Both the position numbers and the translations under genes were made by a program. Shown piece after piece: positions 51,303-60,326 of a stretch of DNA of 64,000 bases (the stretch's first letter is position 1; each line of letters starts with the position of its first letter). Origin of the DNA: Mucilaginibacter rubeus (GTDB taxonomy: Bacteria; Bacteroidota; Bacteroidia; Sphingobacteriales; Sphingobacteriaceae). Location: assembly GCF_003286415.2 (NCBI RefSeq), contig NZ_CP043450.1, forward strand, positions 2,108,001-2,172,000, read 5' to 3'. The notes beneath the pieces are model-generated. The model was not told the DNA's origin. It worked only from the letters and a program-made list of their open reading frames with translations, and made no database searches.

Positions 51303-52650
51303 ATTTGCTTAATCTTCGGTATAAGGCGGTGCGGGTAAGGCCAAGCTCTTTAGCGGCACGGGTAATGTTGCCGTTATGCTTCTCAATCACACGCAATATA
51401 GCGTTCTTTTCCAGCGCACTCAGCGGAATGTTGTCAGCGTCAACCACGCTTTCTGTAGATGTTTCCAATATCGAAAAGATCAGATCATCAGGCCTCAAGG
51501 TACTATCATCAGCCATAATCACGGCACGTTCAATGGTATATTGCAACTCACGCACATTGCCAGGGAAATTGTATGACTTTAGCTTGTTAATAGCCGCTGC
51601 ATCAAAATCCATTGACGGTTTGAGGTATTTGCTGGCATACAACTTTGCAAAGTGACGCGCCAGGATCACGATATCTTCATTACGACGACGCAACGGCGGC
51701 ATATTGATCTCTACGGTATTAATTCGATATATCAAATCCTTACGGAATTTGTTTTCGTTAGCAAGCTCGCTCAACGGCACGTTGGTAGCACAAATCAGCC
51801 TGATATCCACATCAACAGGTTTGTTGGTCCCCAAACGGGTTACCTGGCGGTTTTGCAAAATAGTAAGCAGCTTAGCTTGCTGTTGCAGGCTGATGTTACC
51901 AATCTCATCCAAAAACAAAGTGCCACCCTGAGCTTCCTCAAAACGGCCCATGCGGTCTTCACGGGCATCGGTAAAAGCACCTTTTTTATGACCGAATAGT
52001 TCGCTTTCAAATAAGGTATCCGTCAAAGCGCCCACATCTACCTTAACAAAAGGTTTATCGGCACGTAACGACCGCTCATGGATAGCTTTCGCCATCAGGT
52101 CTTTACCTGTACCATTCTCTCCAAGGATCAGGATATTGGCATCGGTAGGAGCTATCTTATTAACCTTATAAAAAATATCCTGCATCACATCCGATTCGCC
52201 AAGTATCGAGGTGTCGCCTGCTGTACTTTTAACCGGTGTTTTGGTTGTTTTTGCGCCGCCTTCTTTTTTATCAAGCAGGTCTTTAATGGTATTTATCAGC
52301 TTTTCGTTATGCCATGGTTTTACAACAAAATCATTAGCGCCTTCTTTAAGCGAACGCACAGCTAAATCAATATCGCCGTAAGCCGTTATCATAATCACGC
52401 AAACATCCGGCTTCCACTCTTTTACCTTACGCAGCCAGTATAGCCCCTCATTACCGGTGTTAATGGCGCTGTTAAAGTTCATATCAAGCAAAATCAGGTC
52501 AACCTCGTTGCGTTGCAGCAGCCAGTTTAGGTTTTCCGGATTCTTTTCGGTGATGATTTCCCGGGCTTCGGGTTTAAGCAAAAGTTTAACCGCGGTAAGT
52601 ACGTCCGGATCGTCGTCAACAATTAAAACGGTAGCTTTTTTAAGTATCAT
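51292..52650 (-). CDS. NtrC-type sigma-54-dependent response regulator
   Basis: This 452-residue protein has a receiver domain (acidic pocket 12-14, phospho-acceptor Asp56 in LLDMN), an AAA+ domain (about 150-380) with Walker A GENGTGKD, and the sigma-54 contact loop as GAFTDA instead of GAFTGA. Walker B-like GGTLFLDEIG is present. A Fis-type HTH (NITRAAKELGLTRTALYRRL) ends the chain. It should activate sigma-54 promoters once phosphorylated by the adjacent kinase. It is divergent from the MacA/MacB-like operon, its likely target. The D in the loop is common in this phylum, so activity is not excluded. Confidence 0.93.
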   Translation of the reverse strand: MILKKATVLIVDDDPDVLTAVKLLLKPEAREIITEKNPENLNWLLQRNEVDLILLDMNFNSAINTGNEGLYWLRKVKEWKPDVCVIMITAYGDIDLAVRSLKEGANDFVVKPWHNEKLINTIKDLLDKKEGGAKTTKTPVKSTAGDTSILGESDVMQDIFYKVNKIAPTDANILILGENGTGKDLMAKAIHERSLRADKPFVKVDVGALTDTLFESELFGHKKGAFTDAREDRMGRFEEAQGGTLFLDEIGNISLQQQAKLLTILQNRQVTRLGTNKPVDVDIRLICATNVPLSELANENKFRKDLIYRINTVEINMPPLRRRNEDIVILARHFAKLYASKYLKPSMDFDAAAINKLKSYNFPGNVRELQYTIERAVIMADDSTLRPDDLIFSILETSTESVVDADNIPLSALEKNAILRVIEKHNGNITRAAKELGLTRTALYRRLSKYDI

Positions 52651-53123
52651 TTATTTTTGGTTAATAGTTCGTAGATGTTTGTTTATGGTGCCTCAAAATA
52701 ATAACATATAGTTATTAAGGTGTCAATTTAATAAAAGTTATAAATTTAAATTAAATTGTATCTCATTATCGAAACTACCTGAATAAACTTTTGGCATTGT
52801 TGCCATGAACTATACGCTAACAAACCATCTAATATGAACGATAAATCAAAGACTCGCTAATGTTATCATCTGTTACAATTTTTATGCTAAATCCGCGCAT
52901 TTTATGCAGCATATCATATAAATGCTTCACAATGAAGTGCTAATCTGTATTTGTATATAAAAGGCCATTATTATATGAAAAAACACTGTATCAATACCGT
53001 ACACCTGATGTAACAGAAGCGTACGCTTAAATACTATGTTTTGTGTTTAAATGATTGAAAAACAGTATTTTAATTTGTGGCATATCTTTTTGTTATAACA
53101 TTTCAAAATATTATAAAAATACA
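52651..53123. other. 473-bp divergent regulatory region between ntrC-like and macA-like genes
   Basis: The region is AT-rich. It contains a 12-bp palindrome AAGCGTACGCTT at 53017-53028 and a TGGCA-TTGT-TGCCA dyad at 52792-52805, both candidate upstream activator sites. A sequence near 53079 (TGGCATATCTTTTTGTT) resembles a -24/-12 sigma-54 promoter but its spacing is one base too long and the -12 GC is GT. No gene is recognised. Confidence 0.45.
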
Positions 53124-54380
53124 GTGGACAGAAAAATTGAGAAAAAGACCTGGAACAGCAAGAAGATACTTACCATTGCAGGTATTACAGGCATTATTTT
53201 ACTAATTGGCGGCAGTATTTATCTTACATCTGGTAAAAGTAAACTTGATGTTGATACTGAACGCTTAACTATAAGTACTATTACTAAAGGCCCTTTCCAG
53301 GAGTTTATACCGGTTAATGGCGTAGTTATGCCGCTGACCACCATATTTCTTGACGCGTCAGAAGGTGGTGTTGTTGAAGAAAAATATGTTGAAGACGGAG
53401 CCAACCTTAAAAAAGGCGACCGGATATTAAGAATGTCTAACACCGATCTTGAGCTTACCTTAGCTAACCAGGAAACCGCGGTTTACGCTGAGCAAACCCA
53501 GATGCAGATCTCTCACAATAACGCCCAGCAAAATACCATTAGCAAGCTAAATACAATGGCCGATGTAGAGAATGCTTTTAAAGAAGCCGAAAGGATCTAC
53601 AAACTGGATAAACACCTTTATGATCAAAAGGCTATCGGTCAGCAGGAATATCAGTCGGCAAAAAATACTTATGATTACCAGTTGAACCGTTATAAACTGG
53701 CTAAACAAATCCTTTCGCAGGATACAGCGTTGGTTAAGCAACAGGCTTCACAATCGCAGGAGCAATATGCCCACATGAAAACCACGCTTGAACTGATGCG
53801 CAAAAAAGTGGCCGGTTTAGTGTTGGTTGCTCCAACAGATGGTCAGTTAACTTCAATGGATGCCGAAGTAGGACAGAGCAAAAACAAAGGTGAGCACTTA
53901 GGGCAGATAGACGTACAATCGGGCTTTAAAGTTAGGGTTGATATTGACGAGCATTACCTGTCACGTATTTATGCCGGCCTGAAAGGCGATTTTCAATTTG
54001 CCGAACAAACCTATAACCTGGTTATTAAAAAGGTATATACCCAGGTAAAAGCCACAGGTAGTTTCCAGGTAGATATGCAATTTGTAGGTAAAGTGCCAAC
54101 TGGCATCCGTAAAGGACAAACCCTACAGGTAAGATTGGCGCTGAGCGATCAGATGCAGGCTGTGTTGGTACCTAAAGGTGGTTTCTTCCAGCAAACCGGT
54201 GGTAACTGGATCTTTAAGGTAAGTGAAGATGGCACAAAGGCATATAAGGTAAATATCCAACTTGGACGCCAGAGCCCTGATTATTTCGTGGTAACTGAAG
54301 GCTTAAATCCGGGCGATAAGGTTATTACTTCAAGCTATGAAACTTATGGTGATATTCAGGAGCTTGTGCTGAAAAAATAA
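53124..54380 (+). CDS. MacA-like periplasmic adaptor (HlyD family)
   Basis: A GTG at 53124 (MDRKIEKKTWNSKK) gives 418 residues and places the membrane anchor (ILTIAGITGIILLIGGSIYL) right after a basic start; an in-frame ATG at 53055 adds an unlikely 23-residue leader. The adaptor pattern is complete: lipoyl half-motifs around GGVVEEKYVEDGANLKKGD and LVAPTDGQLTSMDAEVGQ, a long coiled coil between, then a beta-barrel and membrane-proximal end. It should link an inner-membrane MacB-type pump to an outer-membrane channel. It starts the efflux operon. Confidence 0.9.
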   Translation: MDRKIEKKTWNSKKILTIAGITGIILLIGGSIYLTSGKSKLDVDTERLTISTITKGPFQEFIPVNGVVMPLTTIFLDASEGGVVEEKYVEDGANLKKGDRILRMSNTDLELTLANQETAVYAEQTQMQISHNNAQQNTISKLNTMADVENAFKEAERIYKLDKHLYDQKAIGQQEYQSAKNTYDYQLNRYKLAKQILSQDTALVKQQASQSQEQYAHMKTTLELMRKKVAGLVLVAPTDGQLTSMDAEVGQSKNKGEHLGQIDVQSGFKVRVDIDEHYLSRIYAGLKGDFQFAEQTYNLVIKKVYTQVKATGSFQVDMQFVGKVPTGIRKGQTLQVRLALSDQMQAVLVPKGGFFQQTGGNWIFKVSEDGTKAYKVNIQLGRQSPDYFVVTEGLNPGDKVITSSYETYGDIQELVLKK

Positions 54381-54385
54381 CTTAA

Positions 54386-54403
54386 CCCGGCTGCAACGCC
54401 GGG
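54386..54403 (+). other. short GC hairpin between adaptor and ATPase genes
   Basis: CCCGGC (54386-54391) pairs with GCCGGG (54398-54403) around a 6-base loop, a few bases after the adaptor stop. Without a T run it is more likely an attenuator or processing site than a terminator. Confidence 0.4.
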
Positions 54404-54500
54404 CTCTGTTCAAGCGTCATTATAATATAAACCGAACTAATTAATAAATTAAGATAAACAAAAAATAAGATCAGGCCGCCATACAGGTGGCATGAATAAC

Positions 54501-54505
54501 GGAGG
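54501..54505 (+). promoter_or_regulatory. strong Shine-Dalgarno of the ABC ATPase gene
   Basis: GGAGG lies 5 bases before the ATG at 54511. Most genes in this window have no such motif, so this gene may be translated more strongly than its neighbours. Confidence 0.6.
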
Positions 54506-54510
54506 CACCA

Positions 54511-55188
54511 ATGATAAAAATTTCCAATCTTGAGAAATTCTACCGTACCGAAGAGGTAGAGACCATCGCGTTAAACAAGTTATCGATGGAAGTAGCAACG
54601 GGCGAGTTTGTGGCCATTATGGGCCCGTCAGGTTGTGGTAAGTCAACCTTGCTTAACATCCTGGGCATGCTTGACGATCCGGATGCCGGCAGCTATGTTT
54701 TTAACGAAATTGAGGTAGCTCATTTTAACGAACGTAAACGCGCCGATCTGCGTAAGCATAATATCGGTTTCGTGTTCCAGAGCTTTAACCTTATTGATGA
54801 GCTTACAGTATTTGAAAACGTTGAACTTCCTTTGATTTACACCGGTGTAGCCGCTTCAGAGCGTGTTAAAAGGGTAGAAGAGGTGTTAGACAAAATGCAG
54901 ATCATGCACCGTCGTAACCACTATCCGCAACAACTATCAGGTGGTCAGCAACAGCGTGTGGCTATAGCCCGTGCGGTTGTTAACAAACCAAAACTGATCC
55001 TTGCGGATGAGCCCACCGGTAACCTGGACAGCAGCAACGGTAACGACGTGATGGAACTGCTTACCGATTTGAACGAACAGGGAACAACCATTATCATGGT
55101 TACCCACTCTGAGCATGACGCCCGTTACAGTCACCGTATTATACGCCTGCTTGACGGACAAACCGTTATGGAAAATATCATGGTGTAG
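54511..55188 (+). CDS. MacB/LolD-type ABC transporter ATP-binding protein
   Basis: This 225-residue cytoplasmic protein is a complete ABC nucleotide-binding domain. Walker A GPSGCGKST is at 38-46, Q-loop FVFQSFNL about 87-94, signature LSGGQQQR at 142-149, Walker B LILADEP at 162-168, and H-loop His199 (MVTHS). The LDSSNG D-loop is standard. It would power the FtsX-family permeases that follow. It is preceded by the adaptor gene and followed, after 194 bases, by the first permease. It is the only ATPase in the part of the operon seen. Confidence 0.96.
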   Translation: MIKISNLEKFYRTEEVETIALNKLSMEVATGEFVAIMGPSGCGKSTLLNILGMLDDPDAGSYVFNEIEVAHFNERKRADLRKHNIGFVFQSFNLIDELTVFENVELPLIYTGVAASERVKRVEEVLDKMQIMHRRNHYPQQLSGGQQQRVAIARAVVNKPKLILADEPTGNLDSSNGNDVMELLTDLNEQGTTIIMVTHSEHDARYSHRIIRLLDGQTVMENIMV

Positions 55189-55318
55189 CTTATTTGAGTT
55201 CATTGTTGATAGTTTATAGTTCATGGGAGAAGAAGAACTTCCGACTTAAAACTTTCGACTTCGGACTTAGACCACCGCCCCCGAAATCAGTTTATAATAA
55301 GTTAATAATTGCCTCTGC

Positions 55319-55348
55319 TGCCCTTCCCCGCATTTGCGGAGAAGGGCA
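55319..55348 (+). terminator. hairpin between ATPase and first permease
   Basis: TGCCCTTC (55319-55326) pairs with GAAGGGCA (55341-55348), with an inner CCGCA/TGCGG stem across one mismatch. It is followed by TTTGGAGTGTTTTTG. It may partly terminate transcription and set the ATPase level above that of the permeases. Confidence 0.5.
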
Positions 55349-55382
55349 TTTGGAGTGTTTTTGTTATTAAACCGCTACTCCT

Positions 55383-57752
55383 ATGTTTAAAAATTACCTG
55401 AAAACCGCATGGCGAAACTTAATTAACACTAAGTTTTACAGTGCCTTAAACATTGTTGGCCTCACCATTGGCCTGGCTGTTGGTATGCTTATTTTGATTT
55501 GGGTGCAGGACGAGCTAAGTTATGATCGTTTCCATAGCAAAGTCGAAAGCATTTATAAAGTTAACGCTTCCATAGGTACTGGCGCAAGTAAACAGGTTTG
55601 GGGTGGTGTACCGGGGCCGGTAGCAGCATTTGCGTTAAAAGAGGTACCGGGCGTGGTGAGCGCGGTGCGGGTTGTAACCTCCTATGATTATTCGGTTTTT
55701 AGGTATAAAGACAAATTGCTGAAAGAGGATTTTGGTAAAGCATCATATGTTGATGATGCCTTTTTTACCATGTTCGATTTTAAATTATTGAAAGGGAATG
55801 TCGAAGCTCCTTTCCCTAATGATCAGTCAATAGTTATTACCGAAAGTACCGCCAAACGTTATTTTGGTAATGAAGATCCAATAGGCAAAATACTCACCGG
55901 CGATAGTAAGGATCCATATACAGTTTCGGGCGTATTGGCAGATTTTCCGGCCAACTCAAGTATTGGTGGAGATATCTTATTCTCCATGAATGTAAAAAAG
56001 AAACAATATACCGGTAAGGATTTCTGGAAATCAATGGATCAGGATTGGGGCAATTACTATACTACTACCTTTTTGCAAGTAAGACCAGATGTTTCTACCA
56101 AAGCCATCGCCGATAAACTTACCGACATCCATATGAAAAACCAGCCGGGTATAAAACCTACCGATGGTGTTTTTCAATTACAAGCTTTAAAAGATATTCA
56201 CTTGTATAACCCCGATGGCACATCTGCGGGGATACAAATAGTTAAAATATTTTCGATTGTTGCAGTGCTGATATTGCTCATTGCCTGCATCAATTACATC
56301 AATCTTTCAACTGCCCGCTCCATGCTTCGTTCAAAAGAAGTGAGCGTGCGCAAGATCATCGGAGCCGAAAGGAGCCAGCTTTTTATGCAGTTCATTATCG
56401 AAACTGTATTGTGCTTCTCAATAGCCCTGGTGCTGGCTTTCTTGCTTATATATGCCGTAATGCCTGTTTATAATAGCATTTCGGGCAAACAAATGCACTT
56501 CGACCTGTTCAACGCCAACGTATGGCAGGTTATTGTTTTGACCATTATTGCAACGCTTGTTGCATCAAGTATATATCCGGCATTATTGCTTTCATCTTTC
56601 AAGCCTATCAACGCGCTTAAAGGAAAGATAGCTGGTGCAGGAAACGCTACCTTCAGAAAGGTTCTCGTAGTGTGCCAGTTCGCGTTTTCCGTTGGGTTGA
56701 TCATCGGTACATTGATTATCAATAAACAGCTTCAATACATCCACTCCATACAATTGGGTTACGATAAAGAGCATGTGTTTTCACTGCCTATGCGGGCCAT
56801 GCAAGATCATTACGAAGCTATTAAAGCCGAGTTGTTAAGCCATACCGAAATAAAAGGCGTAAGTACAGGTAATACCAGTGTAATAATTGGGAACGGAAGC
56901 ACCAGTGATACTGATTGGGACGGGAAAGCATCGGATGTAAGCCTGTTAATCAGTCCTTTTGATATGGATAAGGATTTCATTGGAATGTTCAAGCTAAAGT
57001 TTGCGGCAGGCACAGGCTTTACCGGTGTAAAGTCAGATTCGGCGCACTATATCCTTAACGAAACTGCTGTAAAACTTGCAGGGATTAAAGATCCTATTGG
57101 CAAACGCTTTAAACTTCATAACGTTGACGGAACGATTATTGGGGTTGTAAAAGATTTCCATTTCGCTTCGTTAAAACAAACCATCGAACCGGCTATATTC
57201 TCCTACAGGCCGAGCTCATGGCAAATGTTCGTAAAAACTACCGGTAAAGACGCGCCGGCGGCTATTAAGCTGGTAGAAAAATATTGGAAGCAGTACAACG
57301 CTAATTTCCCGTACGAGTATAGCTTTTTGGATGACGCTTATAACGAAATGTATAAGTCTGAGCAGCACACCAGTACATTGTTCAACATATTCGCAGGTAT
57401 AGCCATATTTATTTCATGCCTGGGCCTTTTTGGTTTGGCTACTTATACCGCGCAAATTAAAGTTAAAGAAATTGGCATTCGTAAGGTGTTGGGTGCCAGT
57501 GTTGGTGATATCACTACCATGTTGTCACGGGATTTTCTGTTGTTGGTTCTTCTTGCTATTGTAATTGCGTCGCCAATAGCATGGTACGCCATGAATAAGT
57601 GGCTGATGGATTATGCTTACCGTGCCGAAATTCATTGGTGGCTTATTGCTGTTGCGGGTGGTGGTGCAGTAATAATAGCTTTTGCAACCATTAGTTTCCA
57701 GGCTGTGAGGGCGGCTTTGGCTAACCCGGTTAAGAGTTTAAGATCAGAATAA
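55383..57752 (+). CDS. MacB/FtsX-type ABC permease 1
   Basis: This 789-residue inner-membrane protein begins MFKNYLKTAWRNLINTKFYSA, typical of this family, with the first membrane segment at about 20-42. A MacB_PCD periplasmic domain spans about 45-260, FtsX repeat 1 about 285-410 (ACINYINLSTARSMLRSKEVSVRKIIGA in part), a second periplasmic domain about 430-660, and FtsX repeat 2 about 670-780 ending AALANPVKSLRSE. It should form a mechanotransmitting pump with the ATPase and adaptor. All expected parts are intact. Confidence 0.94.
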   Translation: MFKNYLKTAWRNLINTKFYSALNIVGLTIGLAVGMLILIWVQDELSYDRFHSKVESIYKVNASIGTGASKQVWGGVPGPVAAFALKEVPGVVSAVRVVTSYDYSVFRYKDKLLKEDFGKASYVDDAFFTMFDFKLLKGNVEAPFPNDQSIVITESTAKRYFGNEDPIGKILTGDSKDPYTVSGVLADFPANSSIGGDILFSMNVKKKQYTGKDFWKSMDQDWGNYYTTTFLQVRPDVSTKAIADKLTDIHMKNQPGIKPTDGVFQLQALKDIHLYNPDGTSAGIQIVKIFSIVAVLILLIACINYINLSTARSMLRSKEVSVRKIIGAERSQLFMQFIIETVLCFSIALVLAFLLIYAVMPVYNSISGKQMHFDLFNANVWQVIVLTIIATLVASSIYPALLLSSFKPINALKGKIAGAGNATFRKVLVVCQFAFSVGLIIGTLIINKQLQYIHSIQLGYDKEHVFSLPMRAMQDHYEAIKAELLSHTEIKGVSTGNTSVIIGNGSTSDTDWDGKASDVSLLISPFDMDKDFIGMFKLKFAAGTGFTGVKSDSAHYILNETAVKLAGIKDPIGKRFKLHNVDGTIIGVVKDFHFASLKQTIEPAIFSYRPSSWQMFVKTTGKDAPAAIKLVEKYWKQYNANFPYEYSFLDDAYNEMYKSEQHTSTLFNIFAGIAIFISCLGLFGLATYTAQIKVKEIGIRKVLGASVGDITTMLSRDFLLLVLLAIVIASPIAWYAMNKWLMDYAYRAEIHWWLIAVAGGGAVIIAFATISFQAVRAALANPVKSLRSE

Positions 57753-57813
57753 GTGTTGATAGAGATGTAGCGCAGTAGGAGAAAACTAATATCAATTATA
57801 TCAGTAACCCAGG

Positions 57814-60206
57814 ATGCTTAAAATTTATTTAAAAACGGCTTATCGAAATTTACTCAAAAACAAAGCCTACGCTTTTGTAAACATTTTGGGTCTTGCTGTT
57901 GGCATCGCGGCCTGTGTACTCATTGGGTTATTTGTTAGTAACGAAAGAAGCTTTGATAACTTTGTACCGAATGCGGATAAGGTTTATCGTCTTACTGAAT
58001 ATATGCATTACGATGGTACGGCACCATCCACAGCTGCAATTGTTGGCCCGCCCGTTGCGCCGTTTCTGAAGGCTAATAATAACGAAATAGATAGCTATAC
58101 ACGCGTTTTTCCTGCAGTACCACTTGTTTATCCATCGGTGACTATGGAATACAAGGGTAAAAAGATAAAGGCTGAAAAGCTGGTTTGTACCGACACCACC
58201 TTTGCCAGCATGTTTAACCCGCTTATGATTGAGGGTGAAAGAAATAAGTTCACCCGCGATCAAAATACCATTGTGCTTACCGCCAGTCTCGCACATAAGC
58301 TTTTTGGCGATAGCCCTGCATTGAACAAAACTATTCAATTACATACTGCTGATACATCAGTAACTAATTTTACAGTAAGCAATGTAATTGCCGATATGCC
58401 TAAAAACTCCCATTTGCAGATTGAGGCAATGGTGCCTTTCCCTAAAGAGTTTTTAAATAGCTTTTTGGGTACAAATTATAATGTTTTAATGGGGGCAACG
58501 TATTTGAAAATATCCAATAACAAAAATATAGGCTTACTTGAAAACAGGCTGACAAAAACTATTCATTCCAAAAGCAAATTTATTGATTTTACCTTACAAC
58601 CTTTAAACCGTATCCATACCGGCTCTGTCAATATTAGCTACGATCAGCTCAACTATAAAAAGATTGATGGTAAATACCTCAATATATTTATAGTAATAGC
58701 CATTGCCGTTTTTTTAATTGCTTGTGTAAACTTTGTTAATCTTACTACAGCCATTGCGGGATACCGAGGTAAAGAAGTGGCCATCAAAAAAATTGTAGGC
58801 GCAAGGCGTTTTCATGTAGTTTTCCAGGTACTTATTGAAACCTTCTTTTCGGTATTATTATCATTGATATCAGCGCTGTTGCTTATCACTATCTTTTTGC
58901 CATTGTTAAATAAACTGCTTGACAGGGAGCTTACTTCAGGAAGTATTTATCACGGCGCTATGCCTGTTGTTTTTGTAGGTATACTGATAGGAACTACATT
59001 ACTGGCTGGTATTTATCCGGCTGGTTTATCTCAAGAGCCAACACTGGTGAAGCTTTAAAAACAAAGCTGTTATTGGGCGGTTCAAAATCATCATTGCGTA
59101 ATGTTCTGGTTACCGGCCAGTTTGCAATAGCCGTTATATTCATGATCAGTTTAATGGTGATACTTAAGCAGCTAAAATATATGCAGCAACGCGATCTTGG
59201 CTATTCTTATAATCAGGTTATAAAATTGCCAATGGATTTGCGGCTGGCAAAAAAAATGCAGGTACTTAAAGCAGAGATTACTAAAGTAAAGGGGGTTAAA
59301 GATATCACCAATGGCTTTATGGAAATGGGCGGCAATGGCTCATTATTTGGCATCGACTTTATTGCACCAAACGGCGAGGCGAAAAAGATCACCGTAAACA
59401 TGGAGAATGCTGGTATAAATTATATCAGTTTTTTTGACATGAAGATAATGGCTGGCCATGCCTTTAGTAAGGATCAGCAAAACGAATATATTATCAACGA
59501 AACCCTGGCAAAGCAAATAGGCTATCCCAATCCTGTTGGTAAGCCTATCAACATAACTTCGTTACCTCCCGGCAGGATTATTGGCGTTGTAAAGGATTTC
59601 AATTACAGTAGTTTACATAAAACCATCGAGCCACTTATTATTGGTAGCATGGATTATATACCTTATTGGCAAACCAACTTATACGTTAAAGTTTCGGGTA
59701 CCAATGTTAGCCAAACATTAAAGGATATACAGCAAGCGTTTAACGCCATAAGTGGCGACAATACTTTTGAATATCAGTTTATTGACGATCATTTTAACGA
59801 AGTATATCATTCCGAAAGACAGGCAGGAAGCATGATTGCCATCATTGGCGGCTTGGCTATGCTTATTTCGTGCCTTGGTTTGTTAAGCCTTGCAGCTTTT
59901 GTAGTATTGAGGCGCAAAAAGGAGATTGGGATTCGTAAAGTGCTTGGTGCTTCAGTTGCCAATATCACCACTTTGTTATCAAAAGAGTTTTTAATACTGG
60001 TATTCATTGCCTTTGTAGTTGCATCACCAATAGCTTATTATTTTATGAATAAGTGGCTGCAAGGTTTTGCCTACAGGATAAACATACAATGGTGGGTTAT
60101 TGCCGGGGCTGGTGCAGCGGCGATAATGATTGCTTTTATAACAGTCAGCTTTCAGTCGATTAAAGCGGCTTTGGCTAACCCGGTTAAGAGTTTACGTTCT
60201 GAATAA
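57814..60206 (+). pseudogene. MacB/FtsX-type ABC permease 2, split by a one-base frameshift
   Basis: Two frames together make one permease. The first (57814-59058) starts MLKIYLKTAYRNLLKNKAYAF and stops after QEPTLVKL. The second covers 59034-60206, with an in-frame ATG only at 59073. Shifting frame near 59029-59033 joins GIYPAGLS to RANTGEALKTKLLLGG, restoring the family motif between FtsX repeat 1 and the second periplasmic domain, and the sum (about 797 codons) equals a full permease. One base appears to be missing. The end ALANPVKSLRSE is intact. Sequencing error, real inactivation or programmed frameshift cannot be told apart here. Confidence 0.85.
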
Positions 60207-60326
60207 TATAGTAGTCATTGGCTCATTTGCTTCGCGTCATTATGTCATTTTTAATGATTGCAAATATTTGGCTCAAACGCAGGGCAAAAAATGACTTAAT
60301 GACCAAATGATTTAAAATGAATCGTC

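Noticed and set aside
52792-52805. TGGCATTGTTGCCA as a sigma-54 promoter
   Set aside because: The GG to GC distance is 9 instead of 12 bases; it is better described as a short dyad.
53078-53096. Possible sigma-54 promoter (TGGCATATCTTTTTGTT) upstream of the MacA-like gene
   Set aside because: The spacing between the GG and the downstream box is one base too long and the essential GC is GT, so it does not meet the -24/-12 consensus.
59073-60206. Second half of permease 2 as an independent gene
   Set aside because: Its ATG lies inside a conserved permease segment, the coding signal continues upstream in the same frame to the junction, and the first half ends abruptly at the same place.
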